From: Platynereis dumerilii
Taxonomy: Eukaryota; Annelida; Polychaeta; Phyllodocida; Nereididae
NCBI GenBank assembly: GCA_026936325.1
Contig: JAPTHN010000018.1
Span: 10,807,658 to 10,871,657 of the forward strand
DNA: 64,000 nucleotides
Reading direction: 5' to 3'
In this document: piece after piece, positions 34,389-45,500 of the stretch
Layout: each line of letters opens with the position of its first letter
How positions within the stretch are numbered: the stretch's first letter is position 1
Translations under genes and position numbers: made by a program
Notes under the pieces: generated by a model
What the model was told of the DNA's origin: nothing
The model's database searches: none
The model's input: only the letters and a program-made list of their open reading frames with translations

Positions 34389-34482
34389 CTAAATTCGGAC
34401 ATATTGTCTTAGTGTCAAATGACCCTAAATACAGACAATAGGTCTGAATGTGCCACTTTTCAGACAATATCTCCGAATTTAG
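34389..34482. mobile_element. 94-bp hairpin MITE next to the GATA array
   Basis: CTAAATTCGGACATATTGTC (34389-34408) pairs with its inverted relative at 34461-34482 (two or so mismatches). Internal phrases 'cttagtgtcaaa', 'taaatacagacaata' and 'tgaatgtgccactttt' recur in the inverted relative at 37876-37994. Confidence 0.65.
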
Positions 34483-34739
34483 CCTATTTCAGCAAATAAG
34501 TCTGTATTTAAACAAGCCCTGTAGATAGTAGCCTGGTAGCCAGTGAAAAGGCAGGGATGCTGGCTTTATGCTTTAATAAAAATGGCTTTAAAAACATTGA
34601 AGCATCCAATTGAAAAGAAAAACATTTAGAATAATTTACTTTAGGTATAATGGGCCAATATCTAAATTCCAAATTTATGTGTAGGCCAAACAGACCTATG
34701 AACTCGACAACTCATCATATTTTGATTTCCATAAATACC

Positions 34740-35260
34740 ACCAGGGGGAATCACGGGGGGGAGCCTGGGGGAGCTCTTCCCTGCTACAGCTCCCCCAATG
34801 ATCAAATTTGGTGAAAAACAATTTCCTGTTCATTTCAGTCCTCAAGGTACTATTTTCTCCTCCCCCCTAGGCCCAGAACTAACATTGAGGAAGGGGGGGA
34901 ATTAAGGAAATACACTGGACATCCACACATTACAGTAGCGGATCCAGGGGGGGGGGTCTAAGTATTGAAAGTAAAAAAAGTGAAATTTCGATTTGTTTTA
35001 TACATTTCAATAAAACCCCCATAGATGGATCCACACCTTTGTTAAGTATGTTGCCCCCCTCCGGAGCCCCCCCCCCCCTCCGCCAGTGGTGTGTGTAGGG
35101 TTGCTCGGCAATACCTATACCTTCACCGTTGGAGGGTGACTTTTGCTAGAAATATGAAGGATCTATTCAAATTTAGAATTTAGGGGGGGGGGCTCGAACC
35201 TGTTACCCCCCCCCCCCCTGGGCACTCTGCTGCCCCCGTCCCCCGACATATTATAGATCC
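34740..35260. repeat. G/C homopolymer-rich patch, possible short hAT-like MITE inside
   Basis: Several runs of 8-14 G or C (34950, 35070, 35185, 35205). Between about 34933 and 35087 the ends read CAGTAGCGGATCCAGGGG and CCCCTCCGCCAGTG, roughly inverted and like the CAGTGGCGGATCC ends of known hAT MITEs. No target duplication is visible, so this call is weak. Confidence 0.35.
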
Positions 35261-35718
35261 ATACGCCTGTGGAGGTGTTATGCATTACAGGATTTCAGAA
35301 AACCATGATTGTACAATTCAATATCATACTATTCAGTGGTATGGGTGTTCAAATTCCTTATTAGAATGATTGATTTTGAGCATACAAATAATGTCTGATC
35401 ATACAAACATTGCCGTGTAGTTGTGCATTCCATCAATAATTGTTGTGATTGATATTGGGACAATCTATCTCTGAAAGCATCTTAATATCATAAATTTATG
35501 TTAAAATTGGTTGTACTGGTAGCAAAAGCTGCAAGTTACAGTGTATGTCAATTAGTATCCCATCCCTCCTTTTCCATACCATGCACCCCCTTTGTTTCAC
35601 TAAATACCCGCATATATAATTGGGGTATCTTATCAACCCTCTTTTGTTAAAATGTGTATAATAGCATGGAATTATCAGTATAGTTGACCTGGTTACATAT
35701 TGACAGTAAAACACTTAT

Positions 35719-35768
35719 TATGGAGACCGCAAGGTCTCGGCGGCGAAGCCGCCGTGACCTGCAGGTCT
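35719..35768. other. Three consecutive perfect hairpins
   Basis: GAGACC-GCAA-GGTCTC (35723-35738), GGCGGC-GAA-GCCGCC (35739-35753) and GACCTGCAGGTC (35756-35767) follow each other almost without gaps. The first loop is GCAA, a GNRA-type tetraloop closed by C-G, which is very stable in RNA. It may be a structured repeat module or the end of a mobile element. I cannot name a family. Confidence 0.7.
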
Positions 35769-35850
35769 TCAAATGGTAGAAGACAGAGCTACACAGGGAT
35801 ATACTAGGAAAATCTTGTGCATGTGCCAAACAAAAAGTGGCACCGTTTAT

Positions 35851-35970
35851 GTGACGTCATTACTGAATGAGACACAATGTGATGACGTCACAAGAGGATC
35901 TAGGCTGGTGACGTCATGAACACTTGAATCCAAAAATAGATTTCGACACTGCAATACTCATAACGTCACG
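35851..35970. promoter_or_regulatory. Cluster of CRE-like palindromes
   Basis: Perfect TGACGTCA at 35852-35859, 35883-35890 and 35909-35916, plus the half-sites AACGTCACGTCAC at 35962-35974. TGACGTCA is the binding site of CREB/ATF bZIP factors. No promoter or transcript can be shown from sequence, and the phrases may instead belong to a repeat. Confidence 0.4.
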
Positions 35971-35974
35971 TCAC

Positions 35975-37062
35975 TGAATGCATGGCACAGGGGCTCTTGC
36001 ATCCAGTCAGTTTATGTGTAATTTTCCATGAGTCGGACACTTAAAACTGCATATTTTTTAAAGTGATTTCTTAGTTAATCTGCAGGGCATAGATAGACAA
36101 CCAGGGCCTCAAATCAAACGTTTTCACAAAATCTAAAATAAAAATACCAATAAACATTACTGAGCTGCTTGATATTGGTTTTGTTTTTGAAACAAGAAAA
36201 AGAGAGGGGTACTTTTGAGTCGGACAGTTGTCTACCATAAGGCTATGGTTCCCAAATGGGAATGTACCAAAGTTATCACCTTATAAAAAATCTGCTCAAA
36301 AATGATGATAGTATGGCGGACAAGTTGACGGTCTCACTATGCTTTGGCATCATCATATTATTACATACATAAATAGTATAGGCCTACAAGACATTTAATT
36401 CAAGGAAGTTAAAAACAAGCCTTATAATGAATACTGTTATGTGCATAAAATATGATAAAATTAATTTATGTTATTTGATGGAACTTAACTGATTGGTTAA
36501 GTATCAGAATGATGTAAAATAAAAAAAGAGAACATTTTTCTCACTCAGTATTAAACACAATGTTGAAGGCACAAAGATTATTAGCTTGTGTAACCTTTCA
36601 TTGACTACATTGAACACGACCCTGCCTCGGAAGGCCCTTTCCCACTGAGTGGTCTGGTGACCTGCTGTGTGAATACACATCATACAGGCCATAATACCAG
36701 GCTAGCCCACTGAACGCATATGCCTGCGTTTGAAGTTTGAACGCATAGGTAGAAAAGGTCATGCAATGCAATGCAATGATATGTGTGTGAATGCCTTTCC
36801 AGTGCCTAAAATTTAAACATGTGTTGAAAATAAGAATGATTTGATATATAAAATTCAAACAATTAAAAACAGTTAATAATTCAGGAATAATTGGCAACTA
36901 ACATCAATTAAAACGTATTCTTAGCCATTAATATGTTCTGTGTGTGTTCTCCTAAATAAATTTCAAAATTCGTTGTATACAATAGCTTATATTGATAAAA
37001 GATATTTCACCATTTGAATCATTTGTATGGTGTTAGGCTAATACCCTCAACCCAAGGGGGGG
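35975..37062. other. No gene seen
   Basis: AT-rich, short frames only. A small direct repeat 'gaacgcata' occurs near 36710 and 36738. No element ends recognised. Confidence 0.4.
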
Positions 37063-37222
37063 AGGAGTATTGGTCTAGTGGTAGTGTGCTAGGCTGTCGC
37101 TCGGTCCAGGGTTGTAATCCAGCTCTTCCTGGGTCAATAATTCTCAGCCTATTGCCGTTTCCTCCTAATGTCTCGATTAGCCTACCTAGTGCGTAAATAC
37201 AGGATGTAAAGCTCAAATCATC
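37063..37222 (+). mobile_element. tRNA-derived SINE
   Basis: A-box-like TGGTCTAGTGGT at 37071-37082 and B-box-like GGTTGTAATCC at 37110-37120, about 28 bases apart as in a tRNA-derived RNA polymerase III promoter. The body continues 'gattagcctacctagtgcgtaaatacaggatgtaaag'. The same body, inverted, is at 38341-38425. Confidence 0.65.
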
Positions 37223-37285
37223 AAACACACACTTTACTGTTGAGGAATTACAGCTATTAGGTTGAATAAACTTTGGGTTCCCACC

Positions 37286-37412
37286 CAGTGGCGGATTCGG
37301 GGGGGTGGAGATAAAGGACCAACCCCCATCCCCAGAGTACTGTAGTTAGAAGTAACATTTTGGATAATGTGCAATGAGTCAGCCCAAAAATGCCTGTCTG
37401 TATCCGCCACTG
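37286..37412. mobile_element. 127-bp hAT-like MITE
   Basis: CAGTGGCGGATTC at the left end and GTATCCGCCACTG at the right end are inverted with one mismatch, matching the CAGTGGCGGAT termini of many hAT MITEs. The flanking octamers (ttcccacc and cttgcagc) do not match, so the target duplication is lost or the ends were rearranged. Confidence 0.5.
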
Positions 37413-37875
37413 CTTGCAGCTAATCGTCGGTACAGATCCTTTAATATAGCACTGAAAATATGTATAGGTTTTCCCATGGCTTGGGAAGTATTTCCCCGAC
37501 ATTGGAGATTCATCTTCTTGAGACCCATAGGATTGAGGCATTTTCCTTAACTTTCCGTATTTTTCCTGATTATAGGCCTATAAATTCTCTCACATATTCC
37601 CTGATTTTATAATATTTCCCTGGGCAAGGGACAAAAACGACATGGGATATTCCATACACATTTGTTTAGTACATTTCTAATTTTTTGAGATAGGTTAAAA
37701 CTTTTTCGACACAGCAGAAAAAATTTCTACATTTCTAATATTACCCCAATACAAGTGGGCCTACTATGCCTAGAATAATCTAAATGATAAATCCTAATGA
37801 TATAAGTGTGAGTCCAATTTATGCAGCACAGCGTCCACAAAACTGAACATAAATAGATACTCCAAACATCAGGTA

Positions 37876-37994
37876 AGATTCAGATTATAGGTCTGAATAT
37901 CACTAAATACAGACAATAGCTCCGAAAAGTGGCACATTCAGAGCTATGTGCTGAATTTAGGTGTTTTTGACACTAAGACAATATGTCTGAATCT
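37876..37994. mobile_element. 119-bp hairpin MITE, inverted relative of 34389-34482
   Basis: AGATTCAGATTATAGGTCT at the left and its inverted relative ending 37994. On the minus strand the interior repeats 'acatattgtcttagtgtcaaa' then 'gctctgaatgtgccacttttcgg' as in the 34-kb copy. A GATA array follows at 38011. Confidence 0.6.
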
Positions 37995-38010
37995 CCTGGA
38001 TGACATGTTG

Positions 38011-38081
<71 letters not shown>

Positions 38082-38082
38082 T
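38011..38082 (+). repeat. GATA microsatellite
   Basis: About 18 uninterrupted GATA units. A second, impure GATA/GTTAG patch is at 38230-38302. Confidence 0.97.
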
Positions 38083-38340
38083 AGGTGTTTTAGATTAGGT
38101 GTTTAAATGACTGAAGGTTGCTTGACTGATTGGACTGATTGGATGAATGATTTTAAAATTAATTGTTTGACTGATAGATCCACTATGAATTCATCCCAGC
38201 AAATAGATTTTCATAGTGCTCTATTGATTAGTTGTTAGTTAGTTAGCTAGTTAGCTAGCTAGTTAGATAGATAGAAAGATAGATCGATAGATAGATAGAT
38301 AGGTCATCTATAATTATGTAATCTAATACATCCAGAGAAT

Positions 38341-38425
38341 CATGGATGGATGGATGATTGGGACTTTACGTCCTGTATTTATGCACTTGGTTGGCTAATT
38401 AGGACAGGAGGAGGACATATCAATG
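38341..38425 (-). mobile_element. SINE 3' body fragment
   Basis: On the minus strand 'cctaattagccaaccaagtgcataaatacagg' then 'acgtaaagtcccaatcatccatccatcc' matches the body of the SINE at 37063-37222 and ends in a CATC microsatellite tail. No tRNA-like head remains here. Confidence 0.6.
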
Positions 38426-38967
38426 AGGTGACCCTTATATTTCATTGCAACATCTCTTTTCAGCACCTTGAATCTGTTGAATGCTAAGCCTGGGAATTTG
38501 TCAATATTAAATACAAATAAAAAATCATATAAAATAAAGAATTGGACGTTTCATTCATCTAAAAACCCTTTTAGTCAGCCAGAAAGAGTAGGGGAAGCTT
38601 GGGAGAGTTGGGCCACTTTTTATGTTCTTGCGCCTCCAGCTGACTATTGTGATCATATAAACATGCTTGATGCATTTATTACATGTAGAAATAGTTTAAG
38701 AGAATATATCTTTAAGGGGGCATTGACATACATGTGCATGAACATATGAGCTAAAGCCATATGAAATTTTAAAAATTTTGGCCCAGCTCTCCCCATCAAG
38801 TGGGCGACTTGAGCCATGCAAAGGGAGACTGGGCCATCTAAATATGACAGGGTTGGTAAAGCTGTAGTTGATTGTCATAATCTTTCGCCAGTACGTCAAT
38901 TGATTTCACTGGCTTCAGAGTAGCCTGCTGAATAGCCGAGGGTGAGCTGCCACGTAGCCTATGTTTT
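38426..38967. other. Non-coding, with an inverted GGGAGAGTTGGGCC pair
   Basis: GGGAGAGTTGGGCCAC at 38601-38616 pairs with TGGCCCAGCTCTCCCC at 38779-38794, and 'gggagactgggccatc' follows at 38826. This could be a small MITE, but I see no target duplication. The plus-strand frame 38468-38749 crosses it and has no recognisable domain. Confidence 0.4.
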
Positions 38968-39175
38968 TACAGGACAGACAGTAAATGTTCTTCAAAGGAA
39001 CACAAACAGAGGTTCTTCAAAGGAACAAAAAGCAGATGTTCTTCAAAGGAAAACAGAACAAAGATTTTTCAACCTAACACACAGCAAATGTTCTTCAGAG
39101 GAACACACAGCAAATGTTCTTCAAATGAATAGACAGTAATTGTTCTTCAAAGGAACATCAGCAGATGTTCTTTTT
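38968..39175 (+). repeat. Second 26-bp minisatellite block (about 8 units)
   Basis: Same unit as 25600-27925 (CAGCAAATGTTCTTCAAAGG core), about 11 kb away and in the same orientation, again ending where the hairpin-led module begins. Confidence 0.92.
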
Positions 39176-39344
39176 TATTTTACCTTCAGCGAAGAAGGTA
39201 TTGTTATCACTTTGGTCAAAAGTTGTCCGTCCGCCGGGCGGGCAGTCGGGCGGCGGGCGGATAGACAGTTTCCGGGCCAGAACTCAGCCCCTATTACATG
39301 TACATGGATGAAATTTGGTACACATGTAAGATAGGTAAAGTTGG
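39176..39344 (+). repeat. Hairpin-led repeat module, second copy
   Basis: Starts with a T-rich tract and the perfect hairpin TACCTTC-AGCGAA-GAAGGTA (39181-39200), then 'ttgtccgtccgccgggcgggc'. It aligns with 27926-28030 across the T-rich tract, the hairpin, 'tattgt..t.ac.tt', 'ttgtccgtccg' and the GGGCGG run. It continues 'cagaactcagcccctattacatg' and 'gatgaaatttggtacaca', a common invertebrate dispersed-repeat style. Confidence 0.8.
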
Positions 39345-39455
39345 CTACCCGAGTCTGGCTACCCGACAGCTACCCAAGAGCTACCCGAAATTTTTGTAAA
39401 ATTGGTTATCCGAATTGGCTACCTGGCAGCTACCTGTCAGCTACCTGAATACGCT
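39345..39455 (-). repeat. Inverted relic of satellite sub-monomers at the array edge
   Basis: Repeated 'ggctacccgacagctaccc' and 'gtcagctacctgaatac' phrases match the complement of the satellite's 'gattcaggtaactgccgggtagccagc' landmark, in the opposite orientation to the main array. Confidence 0.6.
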
Positions 39456-39589
39456 CAAGCAATGAAAAATATTAAAGAAAGGGAAATCAATAGGGGCTAT
39501 ACTACAATAAAAAAATGAAAATATGTGCTTCCTGTGGTGGCATTGGGGAGCATGTATCCCCCCAATAAATCTCTGTCCATCGGAATACC

Positions 39590-42500
39590 GGAAAGCCCCT
39601 TTTTGTGCAAAAACCTCTCTAGGTCAAATTTGTTCCTTTCTACGTAGCTTTCAGAGCTTATCTAAGTGATTTTATAGCAAAACTAGCTAATTAATGGTTA
39701 CTGCAAGGTGTCAAAATAGACTTTTTGTGAATGTCTTTTTCGGAACCGAAATATGTGGAATAGCTGCAAAACTAGCAAAAAACTGAAAAATGAGTACTTT
39801 TACCGGTCTGGGGGTTGAAAAATAACGGAGCATCACACCTATTCCGGTCATGCAAAAAAAATTATTTAAATGTACCGGTTTTCTTTCCGGAACGAAACCG
39901 AAGCAATAATTCAACATTTATTGGGTGAAATTATGCAATAGATTCGCGTAACTGCCGGGTAGCCAGCTTCATTTTCACCGGTCCCGGAAAACCGGAGTAC
40001 CGGGAAAGCCCTTTTTTGTTCAAAAACCTCTCTAGGTCAAATCTGTTCCTTCCTACGTAGCTTTCAGAGCTTATCTAAGTGATTTTATAGCAAAACGAGC
40101 TAATTAATGGTTACTGCAAGGTGTCAAAATTGACTTTTTCACTTCACCGGAAAACTAGGCAACCGGGAAAACCGGTTTTGCTGCAACTGATTATTTACCC
40201 AGTGGCCTTTTAAAACATATTTTTTTCGGAAATCCAAACAATTTATTTTTCGAGCAATTATCAAAAAACACATTCTACTGGTGACTCCTGCCATATCTAT
40301 TCTAGCGAAATAACGGAAAGGTGCATCTGTACCGGTCAGGTAAGAAATGAAATTTCATTCCACAAGGTTTTAACTAAAATTGATTAAAATGTCATAAACA
40401 GCAGTTAAATTGGTGTAAATAAGCAAAAGATTCAGGTAACTGCCGGGTAGCCAGCTTTTGTCAGAAACTTCTTTTCCGTTTTCCCGGATGAATGTAGTAC
40501 CGGGATATCGCGTTTTGGTGAAAATACGTCCGATTGCCAAAGACTCGGATGTGAATGTCTTTTTCGGAACCGAAATATGTGGAATAGCTGCAAAACTAGC
40601 AAAAATTTGAAAAATGAGTACTTTTACCGGTCTGGGGGTTGAAAAATAACGGAGCATCACACCTATTCCGGTCATGCAAAAAAAATTATTTAAATGTACC
40701 GGTTTTCTTTCCGGAACGAAGTGGAAGCAATAATTCAACGTTTATTGGGTGAAATTAAGCAATAGATTCGGGTAACTGCCGGGTAGCCAGCTTCATTTTC
40801 ACCGGTCCCGGAAAAACCAGAGTACCGGGAAAGCCCCTTTTTGTTCAAAAACCTCTCTAGGTCAAATTTGTTCCTTCCTACGTAGCTTTCAGAACTTATC
40901 TAAGTGATTTTATAGCAAAACGAGCTAATTAATGGTTACTGCAAGGTGTCAAAATTGACTTTTTCACTTCACCGGAAAACTAGGCAACCGGGAAAACCAG
41001 TTTTGCTACAACTGATTATTTACCCAGTGGCCTTTTAAAACATATTTTTTTCGGAAATCCAAAAAATTTATTTTTCGAGCAATTATCAAAAAACACATAC
41101 TACTGGTGACCCCTGCCATATCTATTCTAGCGAAATAACGGAAAGGTGCATCTGTACCGGTCAGGTAAGAAATGAAATTTCATTCCACAAGGTTTTAACT
41201 AAAATTGATTAAAATGTCATAAACAGCAGTTAAATTGGTGTAAATAAGCAAAAGATTCAGGTAACTGCCGGGTAGCCAGCTTTTGTCAAAAATTCTTTTC
41301 CGTTTTCCCGAATGAATGTAGTACCGGGACATCGCGTTTTGGTGAAAATACGTCCGATTGCCAAAGACTCGGATGTGAATGTCTTTTTCGGAATTGAAAT
41401 ATGTGGAATAGCTGCAAAACTAGCAAAAAACTGAAAAATGAGTACCTTTACCGGTCTGGGGGTTGAAAAATAACGGAGCATCACCCCTTTTCCGGTCATG
41501 CAAAAAAAATTACTTAAATGTACCGGTTTTCTTTCCGGAACGAAACAGAAGCAATAATTCAACGTTTATTGGGTGAAATTAAGCAATAGATTTGGGTAAC
41601 TGCCGGGTAGCCAGCTTCATTTTCACCGGTCCCGGAAAAACCGGAGTAGCGGGAAAGCCCCTTTTTGTTCAAAAACCTCTCTAGGTCAAATTTGTTCCTT
41701 CCTACGTAGCTTTCAGAACCTATCTAAGTGATTTTATAGCAAAACGAGCTAATTAATGGTTACTGCAAGGTGTCAAAATTGACTTTTTCACTTCACCGGA
41801 AAACTAGGCAACCGGGAAAACCGGTTTTGCTACAACTGATTATTTACCCAGTGGCCTTTTAAAACATATTTTTTTCGGAAATCCAAACAATTTATTTTTC
41901 GAGCAATTATCAAAAAACACATTCCACTGGTGACTCCTGCCATATCTATTCTAGCAGAATAACGGAAAGGTGCATCTGTACCGGTCAGGTAAGAAATGAA
42001 ATTCATTCCACAAGGTTTTAACTAAAATTGATTAAAATGTTATAAACAGCAGTTAAATTGGTGTAAATAAGCAAAAGATTCAGGTAACTGCCGGGTAGCC
42101 AGCTTTTGTCAGAAATTTCTTTTCCGTTTTCCCGGATGAATGAAGTACCGGGACATCGCGTTTTGGTGAAAATACGTCCGATTGCCAAAGACTCGGATGT
42201 GAATGTCTTTTTCGGAACCGAAATATGTGGAATAGCTGCAAAACTAGCAAAAAACTGAAAAATGAGTACTTTTACCGGTCTGGGGGTTGAAAAATAACGG
42301 AGCATCACACCTATTCTGGTCATGCAAAAAAAATTATTTAAATGTACCGGTTTTCTTTCCGGAACGAAACAGAAGCAATAATTCAACGTTTATTGGGTGA
42401 AATTAAGCAATAGATTCGGGTAACTGCCGGGTAGCCAGCTTCATTTTCACCAGTCCCGGAAAAACTGGAGTACCGGGAAAGCCCCTTTTTGTTCAAAAAC

Positions 42501-45500
42501 CTCTCTAGGTCAAATTTGTTCCTTCCTACGTAGCTTTCAGAACCTCTCTAAGTGATTTTATAGCAAAACGAGCTAATTAATGGTTACTGCAAGGTGTCAA
42601 AATTGACTTTTTCACTTCACCGGAAAACTAGGCAACCGGGAAAACCGGTTTTGCTACAACTGATTATTTACCCAGTGGCCTTTTAAAACATATTTTTTTC
42701 GGAAATCCAAACAATTTATTTTTCGAGCAATTATCAAAAAACACATTCTACTGGTGACTCCTGCCATATCTATTCTAGCGAAATAACGGAAAGGTGCATC
42801 TGTACCGGTCAGGTAAGAAATGAAATTTCATTCCACAAGGTTTTAACTAAAATTGATTAAAATGTCATAAACAGCAGTTAAATTGGTGTAAATAAGCAAA
42901 AGATTCAGGTAACTGCCGGGTAGCCAGCTTTTGTCAGAAATTTCTTTTCCGTTTTCCCGGATGAATGTAGTACCGGGACATCGCGTTTTGGTGAAAATAC
43001 GTCCGATTGCCAAAGACTCGGATGTGAATGTCTTTTTCGGAACCGAAATATGTGGAATAGCTGCAAAACTAGCAAAAAACTGAAAAATGAGTACTTTTAC
43101 CGGTCTGGGGGTTGAAAAATAACGGAGCATCACACCTATTCCGGTCATGCAAAAAAAATTATTTAAATGTACCGGTTTTCTTTCCAGAACGAAACAGAAG
43201 CAATAATTCAACGTTTATTGGGTGAAATTAAGCAATAGATTCGGGTAACTGCCGGGTAGCCAGCTTCATTTTCACCGGTCCCGGAAAAACCGGAGTACCG
43301 GGAAAGCCCCTTTTTGTTCAAAAACCTCTCTAGGTCAAATTTGTTCCTTCCTACGTAGCTTTCAGAACCTATCTAAGTGATTTTATAGCAAAACGAGCTA
43401 ATTAATGGTTACTGCAAGGTGTCAAAATTGACTTTTTCACTTCACCGGAAAACTAGGCAACCGGGAAAACCGGTTTTGCTACAACTGATTATTTACCCAG
43501 TGGCCTTTTAAAACATATTTTTTTCGGAAATCCAAACAATTTATTTTTCGAGCAATTATCAAAAAACACATTCCACTGGTGACTCCTGCCATATCTATTC
43601 TAGCAGAATAACGGAAAGGTGCATCTGTACCGGTCAGGTAAGAAATGAAATTTCATTCCACAAGGTTTTAACTAAAATTGATTAAAATGTCATAAACAGC
43701 AGTTAAATTGGTGTAAATAAGCAAAAGATTCAGGTAACTGCCGGGTAGCCAGCTTTTGTCAGAAATTTCTTTTCCGTTTTCCCGGATGAATGTAGTACCG
43801 GGACATCGCATTTTGGTGAAAATACGTCCGATTGTCAAAGACTCGGATGTGAATGTCTTTTTCGGAACCGAAATATGTGGAATAGCTGCAAAACTAGCAA
43901 AAAACTGAAAAATGAGTACTTTTACCGGTCTGGGGGTTGAAAAATAACGGAGCATCACACCTATTCTGGTCATGTAAAAAAAATTATTTAAATGTACCGG
44001 TTTTCTTTCCGGAACGAAACAGAAGCAATAATTCAACGTTTATTGGGTGAAATTAAGCAATAGATTCGGGTAACTGCCGGGTAGCCAGCTTCATTTTCAC
44101 CAGTCCCGGAAAAACTGGAGTACCGGGAAAGCCCCTTTTTGTTCAAAAACCTCTCTAGGTCAAATTTGTTCCTTCCTACGTAGCTTTCAGAACTTATCTA
44201 AGTGATTTTATAGCAAAACGAGCTAATTAATGGCTACTGCAAGGTGTCAAAATTGACTTTTTCACTTCACCGGAAAACTAGGCAACCGGGAAAACCGGTT
44301 TTGCTACAACTGATTATTTACCCAGTGGCCTTTTAAAACATATTTTTTTCGGAAATCCAAACAATTTATTTTTCGAGCAATTATCAAAAAACACATTCTA
44401 CTGGTGACTCCTGCCATATCTATTCTAGCGAAATAACGGAAAGGTGCATCTGTACCGGTCAGGTAAGAAATGAAATTTCATTCCACAAGGTTTTAACTAA
44501 AATTGATTAAAATGTCATAAACAGCAGTTAAATTGGTGTAAATAAGCAAAAGATTCAGGTAACTGCCGGGTAGCCAGCTTTTGTCAGAAATTTCTTTTCC
44601 GTTTTCCCGGATGAATGTAGTACCGGGACATCGCGTTTTGGTGAAAATAAGTCCGATTGCCAAAGACTCGGATGTGAATGTCTTTTTCAGAACCGAAATA
44701 TGTGGAATAGCTGCAAAACTAGCAAAAAACTGAAAAATGAGTACCTTTACCGGTCTGGGGGTTGAAAAATAACGGAGCATCACACCTATTCCGGTCATGC
44801 AAAAAAAATTATTTAAATGTACCGGTTTTCTTTCCAGAACGAAACAGAAGCAATAATTCAACGTTTATTGGGTGAAATTAAGCAATAGATTCGGGTAACT
44901 GCCGGGTAGCCAGCTTCATTTTCACCGGTCCCGGAAAAACCGGAGTACCGGGAAAGCCCCTTTTTGTTCAAAAACCTCTCTAGGTCAAATTTGTTCCTTC
45001 CTACGTAGCTTTCAGAACCTATCTAAGTGATTTTATAGCAAAACGAGCTAATTAATGGTTACTGCAAGGTGTCAAAATTGACTTTTTCACTTCACCGGAA
45101 AACTAGGCAACCGGGAAAACCGGTTTTGCTACAACTGATTATTTACCCAGTGGCCTTTTAAAACATATTTTTTTCGGAAATCCAAACAATTTATTTTTCG
45201 AGCAATTATCAAAAAACACATTCCACTGGTGACTCCTGCCATATCTATTCTAGCAGAATAACGGAAAGGTGCATCTGTACCGGTCAGGTAAGAAATGAAA
45301 TTTCATTCCACAAGGTTTTAACTAAAATTGATTAAAATGTCATAAACAGCAGTTAAATTGGTGTAAATAAGCAAAAGATTCAGGTAACTGCCGGGTAGCC
45401 AGCTTTTGTCAGAAATTTCTTTTCCGTTTTCCCGGATGAATGCAGTACCGGGACATCGCGTTTTGGTGAAAATACGTCCGATTGCCAAAGACTCGGATGT

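Noticed and set aside
34141-34467. A 108-codon frame with Tyr-Leu-Ser-Ile repeats
   Set aside because: It is a reading of the GATA microsatellite and the adjoining MITE.
42018-42386. A 122-codon minus-strand frame repeated in most satellite monomers, possibly a tandem gene family
   Set aside because: The frame starts at TTG, the first ATG is about 22 codons in, and no signal or domain is recognisable. Differences between monomers mostly change amino acids (Gly/Arg, Thr/Ser, Cys/Tyr, Leu/Val/Ile). Persistence of the frame is explained by array homogenisation.
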